5,296 nucleotides of DNA, from positions 1-5,296 of the forward strand of contig JAIFLS010000189.1 in NCBI GenBank assembly GCA_020048935.1, read 5' to 3'. Of this stretch, positions 1 through 5,296 are shown piece after piece. Each line of letters begins with the position of its first letter. Position 1 is the stretch's first letter. The position numbers and the translations under genes are program-made. The notes beneath the pieces were generated by a model, which saw nothing but the letters and a program-made list of their open reading frames with translations, was not told the origin of the DNA and ran no database searches. Source of the DNA: a bacterium (GTDB lineage: Bacteria > Verrucomicrobiota > Kiritimatiellia > UBA8416).

Positions 1-29
1 CTATATTCGCACATGTCATGGATTTGGGC

Positions 30-59
30 TTGCAACAGACGGTGTCTTGATAGTATGAA
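30..59 (+). promoter_or_regulatory. Possible sigma-70-type promoter for the HU-hisS pair
   Basis: A TTGCAA box (30-35) resembles the -35 consensus. It is followed after 18 nt by TATGAA (54-59), a passable -10; an overlapping alternative, TAGTAT (51-56), has only a 15 nt spacer. The 139 nt before the first gene contain no other recognisable feature, and a promoter is expected here, but the match is modest and chance is not excluded. No operator-like inverted repeat was seen beside it. Confidence 0.3.
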
Positions 60-139
60 TTAGGCAGTGATTTTACCAATGCGGCGGTTAAGACGAGAAG
101 CGTTGATTCCGAAAGCGACGCCATACGAGGAGCAGTACC

Positions 140-442
140 ATGACCAAACGTGACCTGGTTGTAAGAATTTCAAAAGAGACCAACATTCCACAGCAGGACG
201 TCTTTGCGATTGTCCAGAAGACGCTTGACTATATCACGGAAGCGATGACGGAAGGAAAGCATGTCGAGTTCCGTGACTTTGGCGTGTTTGATGTCTGCCG
301 CCGCAAACACCGGGTCGGACGCAACCCGAACAACCCCGGAGTCCCGGTTCCGATCCCGGAACACAACGTCGTGCGCTTCCGCGCCGGCAAGATCATGCGC
401 GAGAGCGTGGCGGCCTCCAAGAAGATCAGGCCCTTAGCCTGA
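140..442 (+). CDS. HU/IHF-family DNA-binding protein
   Basis: This is a small histone-like nucleoid protein that should dimerise, bind the DNA minor groove and bend it. The 100-residue length is close to the usual 90-100. Residues 1-45 fit the N-terminal helical dimerisation part (MTKRDLVVRIS onward). They are followed by the conserved RDFGVF turn (45-50), the basic DNA-binding arm with the RNP tip motif (R61-N62-P63), whose proline in HU/IHF inserts between base pairs, and the returning strand VVRFRAGK (77-84). The ATG is supported by GAGGAG at 127-132, 7 nt upstream. The gene lies 14 nt before hisS on the same strand, so the two are probably co-transcribed. The sequence does not settle whether it is HU or an IHF subunit, so no symbol is given. 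Confidence 0.93.
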   Translation: MTKRDLVVRISKETNIPQQDVFAIVQKTLDYITEAMTEGKHVEFRDFGVFDVCRRKHRVGRNPNNPGVPVPIPEHNVVRFRAGKIMRESVAASKKIRPLA

Positions 443-456
443 GCCGTCCGGTCAAC

Positions 457-1752
457 ATGGCATCACCAATCACATTCGGCCCCCCGCGCGGCATGCGCGA
501 TTTCTACCCCGAGGATATGCGGCTGCGCAATCACGTATTCGCCGCGTGGCGTCAAGCCTCGCTCCAGTCAGGCTTCAGTGAATACGACGCCTGCGTGGTG
601 GAGAGCCTCGACCTGCTGAAGCGCAAGGCGGGCGAGGAAATCGTAGAGCAGATCTACCACTTCCAGGACAAAAGCGGCCGGGATCTGGCATTGCGCCCGG
701 AAATGACCCCGACGCTCGCCCGCATGATCGCTGCCCGCCAAGGGTCGCTCACCTTTCCCCTGCGCTGGTTCACGATGGCGCAGTGCTTCCGCTATGAACG
801 GATGACACGCGGACGCAAGCGCGAGCACTACCAGTGGAACCTTGACATCATCGGCGAACCGACGGTCGCGGCGGAAGCCGAAGTGATCGCGACGGCGGCC
901 AACGCAATGCACGCACTGGGGCTTGATGCCCGGCACTACCGGATTCATTTCAGCTCGCGGGCGCTGCTGGCCGAACTGCTTTCCAAGCTCGGCATCACGC
1001 CCGAACATCATGCCGCCACCTTTCTGGCGCTGGACAAGCGTGGCAAGATCGCCGATGAGGAACTCGAGACCCTGATGCGCAATGAAGGGATCCGTGCCGA
1101 CCTGATCCCGGCCGTGTTCAAACTGCTGGAGGTCCGCACGATCGAGGAGGCGCATGCACTGCTTGGCGAACGGTCGGCGGCGCTGGCCGAGATAGAGACG
1201 TTCCGCGATATGCTAGCCGCCTATGGCATTGCCGAGCTGGCATTTTTCAATATCGGCGTCATTCGCGGCCTGTCCTACTACACGGGAATCGTTTTCGAGG
1301 CCTTTGATACGGATTCGAGCCTGCGTGCGATCTTCGGTGGCGGACGCTACGGTAAACTGCTGGCCAGCATCGGCGGCGCGGATATCGCGGGGGTCGGGCT
1401 GGGATTCGGTGACGTCGTGATCGCGGAACTGCTGGCCGACAAGGGGCTCGCCTCCACAGACGGCATGGACCCGCTGGATCTGATCGTCGGATTCATGCAG
1501 CCGGAGCAGCACATGCCCGCCGTCAAAATCGCGGCGGCATTCCGGCAACAAGGCAAAAGCGTGCATCTGGCACTGGCCCCCGAAAAACCGAAAACCTTCT
1601 TCGCTCGGTCAGGCGGCAGCGGTGCCCGGCAGGCGATCTATCTCGGACCCGACGACATTGAGAACGGGATCATCCGGATCAAGACACTGGCGGATCGCAG
1701 CCAAGTTGAAATGCCACTCTGCGAGCTGCTGGGGCCAGCTCCGGCAGCCTGA
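457..1752 (+). CDS. hisS: Histidyl-tRNA synthetase (class II)
   Basis: This cytoplasmic enzyme charges tRNA-His with histidine, using ATP. The 431-residue protein shows the full class II layout: N-terminal PRGMRDFYPEDM (10-21), ALRPEMTPTLAR (78-89), motif 2 with RYERMTRGRKREHYQWN (112-128), the histidine-specific RGLSYYTG (270-277) with catalytic-type R270, GGGRYG (294-299), and motif 3 GVGLGFGDVVIAELL (312-326). Residues from about 340 form the anticodon-binding domain. The complete motifs argue against HisZ, the catalytically inactive paralogue. The REHYQWN motif 2 resembles plant organellar HisRS more than the E. coli enzyme, and the usual Asp of GLDYYTG is Ser272 here. I see no clear Shine-Dalgarno sequence before the ATG, so translation may be coupled to the HU gene 14 nt upstream. 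An internal ATG at codon 13 is less likely because it would lose the conserved start of the domain. Confidence 0.96.
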   Translation: MASPITFGPPRGMRDFYPEDMRLRNHVFAAWRQASLQSGFSEYDACVVESLDLLKRKAGEEIVEQIYHFQDKSGRDLALRPEMTPTLARMIAARQGSLTFPLRWFTMAQCFRYERMTRGRKREHYQWNLDIIGEPTVAAEAEVIATAANAMHALGLDARHYRIHFSSRALLAELLSKLGITPEHHAATFLALDKRGKIADEELETLMRNEGIRADLIPAVFKLLEVRTIEEAHALLGERSAALAEIETFRDMLAAYGIAELAFFNIGVIRGLSYYTGIVFEAFDTDSSLRAIFGGGRYGKLLASIGGADIAGVGLGFGDVVIAELLADKGLASTDGMDPLDLIVGFMQPEQHMPAVKIAAAFRQQGKSVHLALAPEKPKTFFARSGGSGARQAIYLGPDDIENGIIRIKTLADRSQVEMPLCELLGPAPAA

Positions 1753-1754
1753 CG

Positions 1755-1779
1755 ATGGCGGCCACGCAGTGGCTGCCAT
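1755..1779. terminator. Hairpin between convergent hisS and ruvB, possible terminator
   Basis: An 11 bp stem (1755-1765 with 1769-1779) closes a GCA triloop. All pairs are Watson-Crick except one G-T (G-U in RNA). It begins 3 nt after the hisS stop codon, where a terminator is expected. It lacks the U-tract of a classical intrinsic terminator: on the + strand it is followed by an A-rich run (1788-1793), and on the - strand the T-run comes before the hairpin rather than after it. It may instead protect the mRNA 3' end or act with other factors. Confidence 0.5.
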
Positions 1780-1793
1780 GATGAGATAAAAAA

Positions 1794-1827
1794 GTCTGAA
1801 GTCTGCGGTCTGAAGTCTGCGGTCTTC
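1794..1827. repeat. Short tandem repeat, GTCTGNN heptamers
   Basis: Two exact copies of a 14 bp unit, GTCTGAAGTCTGCG (1794-1807 and 1808-1821), are followed by a partial copy (GTCT, 1822-1825). Each unit is itself two related heptamers, GTCTGAA and GTCTGCG, so the array is about four and a half heptamers. It sits in the 83 nt between the convergent hisS and ruvB stop codons and does not code. It looks like a slippage-prone micro/minisatellite; no function can be assigned. Confidence 0.8.
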
Positions 1828-1835
1828 TCCAGGCC

Positions 1836-2856
1836 TCACAGTTCCAGTTCCGGCTGACCGCCTGTGCGCACGGGCAGCGGCTGCATGCCGAAACGCTGGT
1901 AGCAAAGCGCGGTCACGACCCGCCCCTTGGGCGTCCGCGCCATGTAGCCTTCCTGGATCAGGTACGGCTCGTAGACCTCCTCGATGGTGTCCGGTTCCTC
2001 GATCAGGTACGGCTCGTAGACCTCCTCGATGGTGTCCGGTTCCTCCCCCACCGAGACGGCGATATTGCTGAGCCCCACGGGCCCGCCGGCGAACTTGTGG
2101 ATGATTGTCTCGAGGATGCGCTTGTCCATGTCGTCCAGGCCGTGCTTGTCGATTTCGAGCATTTCCAACGCCTTGTCCGCCACATGCCGGTCGATGAAGT
2201 TGTTCGCCCGCACCTGGGCGTAATCGCGCACACGCCGCAACAGGTTGTTCGCGATCCGCGGCGTGCCACGCGCCCGGCTGGCCACCTCGTCGGCACCACT
2301 GTCGTCGATATCCACATCAAGGATCAGCGCCGATCGCTTGACGATCTTCACCAGCGTCGCCGTGTCGTAGTAGTCGAGCCGGTTGTGTGGCCCCGACCAG
2401 TGTGAAGTGCGGGATATCAAGGCGCACCGAACGGGCATTGGCACCCTGGTCGATCATGATGTCGAGCACGAAATCCTCCATCGCGGAATACAGGTATTCC
2501 TCCACGGTCTTCTGCATCCGGTGGATCTCGTCGATAAAGAGGATATCGCCCCGTTCGAGACTGGTCAGCAGTCCGGCCAGGTCCCCGGCCTTGTCGATCA
2601 CGGGGCCGGAGGTCACCCGCACGTTGCTACCCATCTCCGCAGCGAGGATATAGGCCAGCGTGGTCTTGCCGAGACCGGGCGGACCGGAAAGCAGCACATG
2701 GTCCAGCACATCCCCGCGCTGGCGTGCGGCCTGTACCGCCAATTCCAGGCGTTCAAGCACCCGCGGCTGCCCCGCGAAATCGGAAAAGCGAGTCGGACGC
2801 AGTTTCAGTTCAAAGTCCTGATCCCGATCATTCAGGTTCTCAACAACTCTAGTCAT
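1836..2856 (-). pseudogene. ruvB: Holliday junction branch migration ATPase RuvB, disrupted by deletion/frameshift and duplication
   Basis: RuvB is the AAA+ hexameric motor that, with RuvA, drives Holliday junction branch migration. The first frame (ATG at 2856, AGAGG upstream) carries residues 1-157: Walker A GPPGLGKT (58-65), Walker B ILFIDE (105-110) and the start of sensor 1, FTLVGAT (151-157). It then drifts into unrelated sequence and stops at 2317. Homology resumes in another frame at NRLDYYD (from 2384) and includes the sensor 2 region GTPRIANNLLRRVRD and the winged-helix domain, ending at 1836. Compared with the family consensus, about 17 residues (TRAGxLTxPLRxRFGI-like, holding the arginine finger) are missing, equal to about 50 bp. 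A perfect 45 bp duplication (1956-2045) also adds 15 residues. Undoing both gives 1026 nt, or 341 residues, a normal RuvB. As written no functional RuvB can be made; an assembly or sequencing error is the main alternative. Confidence 0.9.
1956..2045 (-). repeat. Perfect 45 bp tandem duplication inside ruvB
   Basis: Positions 1956-2000 and 2001-2045 are identical. Read on the - strand, each copy encodes EEPDTIEEVYEPYLI, so the repeat is exactly 15 codons and stays in frame. Family members have this segment once, in the C-terminal winged-helix DNA-binding domain, between the GLSNIAVSVG and QEGYMARTPKGR stretches. The absence of any mismatch suggests a recent event or an assembly artefact. Confidence 0.95.
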
Positions 2857-2882
2857 AATGAACCTCTTTCATCCTGTAAATC

Positions 2883-2911
2883 ATCATAGACGGTGGCTTC
2901 CTTTTAACCTA
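2883..2911 (-). promoter_or_regulatory. Weak candidate promoter for ruvB
   Basis: On the - strand, TATGAT (2888-2883) matches the -10 consensus at five of six positions and lies 26 nt before the ruvB ATG. The hexamer 17 nt upstream, TAGGTT (2911-2906), is a poor -35. A separate ruvB promoter would make sense because an inserted element separates ruvB from ruvA, but the sequence support is thin. Confidence 0.25.
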
Positions 2912-2945
2912 GCCATTTTGTCGCCGTTTGCACGTCGGCGATCAC

Positions 2946-2973
2946 TGTAGCCCGCTCGCGCCGCGAGCGCGGC
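2946..2973 (+). repeat. Left hairpin unit of the doublet
   Basis: The 6 bp core stem is 2954-2959 with 2963-2968 around a GCC loop. It extends by C2953-G2969, skips the bulged C2970, and continues with GCC (2950-2952) pairing to GGC (2971-2973) and A2949 to T2974. This gives about 11 pairs in total. Confidence 0.8.
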
Positions 2974-3043
2974 TTCTGCGTTGTAAGCGGACGTTTGTTT
3001 GCCATACTCGCGAGGATTTGCCAAATCGTACGCACATCCCGTT

Positions 3044-3071
3044 GCCTCAGTTGCGGCGCAACTGGGCTACA
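3044..3071 (-). repeat. Right hairpin unit of the doublet, inverted
   Basis: The 6 bp core stem is 3049-3054 with 3058-3063 around a GGC loop (GCC on the - strand). It extends by C3048-G3064, skips the bulged T3047, and continues with GCC (3044-3046) pairing to GGC (3065-3067). The fold matches that of the left unit, with three base pairs changed on both arms. Confidence 0.8.
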
Positions 3072-3110
3072 TTTATGTTCCCATCCTGTTTCCGTCCACT
3101 GCGGCGGGCC

Positions 3111-3707
3111 CTATTTCGACAACGCGATCTTGATGATCCGTTCGACATCATTCACATCGGGGTTGTCCTGCTGCACGCGCATCACCATCTTGCGCGCGTC
3201 CTCCTGCTTGTAGCCCAGAGCGACCAGCGCCATCAACGCATCGCGCAAGGCCCCGCTGCCAGCCGCATGGTCATCCGTACCGGCCACCGCCTCGAGCGAT
3301 TCCGCCGCCGAGAGCTTGTGCCGCAGTTCCACCACGATCCGTTCGGCCATCTTCTTGCCAACGCCGGAAATCGTGCAGATACGCTTGATGTCGCCCTCCA
3401 CCACCGCCGCCTTGAGGTCGCGGACCGAAAGCCCGCTTAACGCGCTCAACGCCAATTTAGGGCCGATCCCCGTGATGGATATAAGCTGGATATACAAGGA
3501 CCGCTCGGCCTCGGTCATGAATCCGTAAAGCAGGTGGGCATCCTCGCGCACATGGTCAACGGTCAGGATACGCACCTCCTGGCCGGTCGGGGGCAGCCGG
3601 TCATAGCTGCTGAGCGGAATCGCCACCTCATACCCGACCCCGCCAACATCCAGGACGATACCTGTCGGCTGCTTTTCAACCAACACCCCTCTCAGGAACG
3701 TGATCAT
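3111..3707 (-). CDS. ruvA: Holliday junction DNA helicase subunit RuvA
   Basis: RuvA forms tetramers that hold the four-way junction in a square-planar form and load RuvB. The 198-residue protein has the usual length and three domains: an N-terminal OB-fold (about 1-63, starting MITFLRGVL with GGVGYEV at 22-28), a middle domain with two helix-hairpin-helix motifs (ITGIGPKLAL 78-87 and ISGVGKKMAERI 113-124), and after a flexible linker (about 135-150) the C-terminal RuvB-contacting domain (about 151-198, DALMALVALGY). E55 and D56 match the acidic pin residues of E. coli RuvA in position. The ATG is well supported by GGAGG (3717-3713), 5 nt upstream. The gene follows ruvC by 19 nt and is intact, unlike ruvB downstream. 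Confidence 0.97.
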   Translation of the reverse strand: MITFLRGVLVEKQPTGIVLDVGGVGYEVAIPLSSYDRLPPTGQEVRILTVDHVREDAHLLYGFMTEAERSLYIQLISITGIGPKLALSALSGLSVRDLKAAVVEGDIKRICTISGVGKKMAERIVVELRHKLSAAESLEAVAGTDDHAAGSGALRDALMALVALGYKQEDARKMVMRVQQDNPDVNDVERIIKIALSK

Positions 3708-3726
3708 ATCAACCTCCGCACACAGC

Positions 3727-4236
3727 TTATATCGGTTCCTGGCGGGCTGCTATTCCGCGGGCGCTTTGCAGGTGGCAGATCGCCAGGGCCAGGGCATCCG
3801 AGGCGTCCTGCTGGATTTCCGTGCCGATTCCCAGCAGGCGCATGACCATCTTCATGACCTGCAGCTTCTCCGCGCTGCCTACCCCCGTCACCGCCTGCTT
3901 GACTCGCCGCGGCGCATACTCGAATACGGGCAGTCCGGCTTCCGCGCATACGGCGATCGCCACCCCGCGCGCCTCGCCCAGGACCATGGCCGTCTTGACG
4001 TTCTTGCAGAAGAACGCCCCCTCGATCGCCACGCCGGCCGGGGCCGTATCGCCAATCATCTTGCGGATGCCCTGCGCGATATGCAGAAGGCAGGCGGAAT
4101 GCAGCCAGGCCGGCTTCGTCTTCAGGCAGCCGAAATCCACTGCCCGCATCACGCTGCCATGCGCCTCCACGACCCCCAGGCCGGTACAGCGCAGCGAGGT
4201 ATCAATCCCGAGGATCCTGGTGCCGGTGCCGGTCAC
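3727..4236 (-). CDS. ruvC: Crossover junction endodeoxyribonuclease RuvC
   Basis: RuvC is the metal-dependent dimeric nuclease that nicks Holliday junctions symmetrically and completes recombination with RuvAB. The 169-residue protein keeps the RNase H-like fold signatures and all four catalytic carboxylates: D12 (ILGIDTSLRCTG), E72 (VAIEGAFF), and D144 with D147 (DASDALALA). These correspond to D7, E66, D138 and D141 of E. coli. The KNVKTAMVLGEARG segment (78-91) after E72 is also typical. The start codon is GTG at 4236; its GTGA overlaps the TGA of yebC by 4 nt, which suggests translational coupling, with TGAGGA just upstream inside yebC as a possible ribosome binding site. An ATG 4 nt earlier is out of frame. 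Confidence 0.97.
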   Translation of the reverse strand: MTGTGTRILGIDTSLRCTGLGVVEAHGSVMRAVDFGCLKTKPAWLHSACLLHIAQGIRKMIGDTAPAGVAIEGAFFCKNVKTAMVLGEARGVAIAVCAEAGLPVFEYAPRRVKQAVTGVGSAEKLQVMKMVMRLLGIGTEIQQDASDALALAICHLQSARGIAARQEPI

Positions 4237-4991
4237 GCATCCTCACCCACGGCATCCATGACCTCGTCGGTCATCTCCATGTTGGTGTAGACGTTCTGGA
4301 CATCGTCATTATCCTCCAGCGCCGACACGAACCTGAGGATCGAGCGCGCCTGCGCCGCATCCGCCACAGGCACGGACAGCATCGGCAACAGGGTGACTTC
4401 CTTGCTGGCAGCCTCGATACCGGCAGTTTCAAGCGCATCGCAGACATCCGCGAAGGCAGACGGATCGGTCAGGATCTCGTACTGTTCGCCGTCGAGTTGG
4501 ATATCATCGGCACCGGCGTCCAAGGCCACTTCCATCAAACGATCTTCAGTCACCAGGGCCGCATCGACCAGGAGCTGGCCCTTGCGCTCGAAATTGCGGC
4601 TGACCGAACCCTGCTGGGCAAAGCTCGAGCCATGCTTACCGAAGATATGCCGGATCTCGGCCGCCGCGCGGTTGCGGTTGTCTGTCAGCACGTTGACGAT
4701 CAACGCCACGCCGCCGCCAGCGTAACCCTCATAGGTGATCTCCTCGAAAGATGTCGCCCCCAGCTCGCCCGTGCCCTTCTTGATCGCCCGCTCGATATTG
4801 TCATTGGGCATGTTCACGCCCTTGCCCTTCTGGATCAGGGCGCGCAACGTGATGTTGGCCGTGGGATCGCCACCGCCCTGCTGGGCGGCAACCATGATTT
4901 CCTTGGCGATCTTGCTGAAGATCTTCCCGCGCTTGGCATCCGCCGCGCCCTTCTTATGCTTGATGGTTGCCCATTTACTATGACCGCTCAT
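4233..4991 (-). CDS. yebC: YebC/TACO1-family translation factor (often annotated as transcriptional regulator)
   Basis: The 252-residue protein starts with the family hallmark MSGHSKWATIKHKKGAADAKRG-type N-terminus (1-22) and contains NITLRALIQKGKG (46-58), NMPNDNIERAIKKGTG (60-75), the EGYAGGGVALIV segment (88-99) and LTDNRNRAAAEIRHIFGKHG (102-121), in family order and at the usual length of about 240-250. YebC proteins have long been annotated as DNA-binding regulators. More recent work on YebC and mitochondrial TACO1 points to a ribosome-associated role in relieving stalling at proline-rich stretches. The ATG is preceded by AAGGA (5003-4999) with a 7 nt spacer. It is the first gene of the compact yebC-ruvC-ruvA run. 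An AT-rich ATATATAT stretch (5038-5031 region, - strand) in the 71 nt upstream could be part of a promoter, but no good -35 was found. Confidence 0.96.
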   Translation of the reverse strand: MSGHSKWATIKHKKGAADAKRGKIFSKIAKEIMVAAQQGGGDPTANITLRALIQKGKGVNMPNDNIERAIKKGTGELGATSFEEITYEGYAGGGVALIVNVLTDNRNRAAAEIRHIFGKHGSSFAQQGSVSRNFERKGQLLVDAALVTEDRLMEVALDAGADDIQLDGEQYEILTDPSAFADVCDALETAGIEAASKEVTLLPMLSVPVADAAQARSILRFVSALEDNDDVQNVYTNMEMTDEVMDAVGEDA

Positions 4992-5062
4992 AACACTGTC
5001 CTTTTCTGCTGCTTCCGTTGCTGCCTACATATATATCACCGCCGCCGTCGAATCCCGCGGAT

Positions 5063-5296
5063 TCAACCCCGGCTGCACGTGTCAAAACCGCCCCTGGGCA
5101 TGTCATGCCCCACAATGCCCGCTTCCTTCTCGCCGCCCGGCTCCTGCAACCAGCCATTCTCGAACCCGAGATTCTCGAGCGCCTCGCACACGCGCCCGTA
5201 CTCATCCGAGCCAACCCTCCGTCCCCAGGAACCCTGTCCGATGGCCTTCCAGGCAGGCTGGTACTGCGCCATCAGGCTGATATGCACCTCCGTGCC
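5063..5296 (-). CDS. C-terminal fragment of a PflX-like radical SAM protein (COG1313 type)
   Basis: An open frame enters from the right edge and ends in TGA at 5065-5063, giving 77 visible residues. The stretch VHISLMAQYQPAWKA, followed about 10 residues later by RRVGSDEYGRVCEALENLGFENGWLQE, matches my knowledge of the C-terminus of the pyruvate formate-lyase activase-like radical SAM family (PflX, COG1313), which has a (N/S)LM-QY-P--KA motif, an RR---EEY block and an LGFENGWVQE-like ending. The SAM-binding CxxxCxxC motif would lie outside the window, so the activity cannot be confirmed. The protein's substrate is not known in most bacteria. The gene is on the same strand as yebC, 71 nt upstream, so co-transcription is possible. 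The assignment rests on recalled motifs, not a search. Confidence 0.7.
   Translation of the reverse strand, partial: GTEVHISLMAQYQPAWKAIGQGSWGRRVGSDEYGRVCEALENLGFENGWLQEPGGEKEAGIVGHDMPRGGFDTCSRG

Larger units (their letters stand above)
2946..3071. repeat. REPIN/MITE-like inverted hairpin doublet between ruvB and ruvA
   Basis: The element begins with TGTAGCCC (2946-2953) and ends with its exact reverse complement GGGCTACA (3064-3071). Each end opens a 28 nt unit (2946-2973 on the + strand, 3044-3071 on the - strand) with the same plan: TGTAGCCC, a 6 nt stem arm, a GCC loop, the complementary arm, then G-N-GGC. The GGC pairs back with the GCC of the terminal motif, leaving one bulged base. 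The stems are GCTCGC/GCGAGC in one unit and AGTTGC/GCAACT in the other. The 70 nt between the units is also imperfectly palindromic around CTCGCGAG (3007-3014). No reading frame or transposase is present, so it would have to be moved in trans, as REPINs are by RAYT transposases. The family assignment is inferred; the structure is seen directly. Confidence 0.75.

Noticed and set aside
568..1155. 195-codon open frame on the - strand inside hisS
   Set aside because: It is fully antisense to a strongly conserved hisS, its translation shows no recognisable domain, and long antisense frames are expected in G+C-rich coding DNA.
2317..2444. Programmed ribosomal frameshift in ruvB
   Set aside because: About 17 conserved residues, including the arginine finger region, are absent in every frame, so frameshifting could not restore a normal protein, and no clear slippery heptamer was seen at the junction.
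2946..3071. CRISPR array or riboswitch in the ruvA-ruvB gap
   Set aside because: There are only two units, in inverted rather than direct orientation and with differing stems, and there is no conserved riboswitch core; an inverted repeat element explains the structure better.
2928..3440. 170-codon + strand open frame starting in the ruvB-ruvA spacer
   Set aside because: It crosses the hairpin doublet and then runs antisense to ruvA, with a low-complexity, His/Arg-rich translation and no ribosome binding site of note.
3700..4290. 196-codon + strand open frame across ruvC and into yebC
   Set aside because: It runs antisense to ruvC and its conserved catalytic motifs; the translation has no family resemblance and is a shadow frame.
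5061..5085. TTGACA (5085-5080) and TTGAAT (5066-5061) on the - strand as -35 boxes for yebC
   Set aside because: Neither has a -10-like hexamer at 16-18 nt spacing; the AT-rich ATATATAT stretch lies too far downstream.
4978..5214. 78-codon - strand open frame upstream of yebC
   Set aside because: It overlaps the better-supported PflX-like C-terminal frame and the yebC start, and its translation is Arg/Ser/Gly-rich with no recognisable motif.

Overview
The window (roughly 60% G+C) is an ordinary bacterial housekeeping locus with two convergent gene groups. On the + strand, an HU/IHF-family nucleoid protein (140-442) is followed 14 nt later by histidyl-tRNA synthetase (457-1752). On the - strand, reading from right to left, come the C-terminal end of a PflX-like radical SAM protein (5063-5296, cut by the window edge), a YebC/TACO1-family translation factor (4233-4991), and the Holliday junction genes ruvC (3727-4236), ruvA (3111-3707) and ruvB (1836-2856). 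The yebC-ruvC-ruvA-ruvB order is widespread in bacteria. The organism cannot be named from this sequence. The histidyl-tRNA synthetase is of the type shared with plant organelles, and the gene style would suit a bacterium of the Planctomycetes-Verrucomicrobia-Kiritimatiellota group, but that is a weak inference.

The genes of the - strand group are tightly packed: yebC and ruvC overlap by 4 nt (GTGA), and ruvC and ruvA are 19 nt apart. The exception is the 254 nt gap between ruvA and ruvB. That gap holds a 126 bp near-palindromic element (2946-3071): two inverted 28 nt hairpin units that share the same ends and loop but differ in stem sequence by three compensated base pairs. This looks like a REPIN-type (REP doublet) or small MITE-like element. 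YebC would act at ribosomes. RuvC, RuvA and RuvB would together form the RuvABC resolvasome that migrates and cuts Holliday junctions.

The most notable feature is that ruvB is broken as read. About 50 bp appear to be missing just after the sensor 1 motif, which shifts the frame and removes the segment carrying the arginine finger. A perfect 45 bp in-frame tandem duplication also adds 15 residues to the C-terminal winged-helix domain. Correcting both lesions gives a reading frame of about 341 residues, the normal RuvB size. This is either a real, recent pseudogenisation or an assembly or sequencing error.

Between the convergent hisS and ruvB ends lie a strong hairpin without a U-tract and a short heptamer-based tandem repeat. 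I found no tRNA, rRNA, CRISPR array, transposase gene or new multi-gene system. The novelty candidates are the element between ruvA and ruvB and the double lesion in ruvB.
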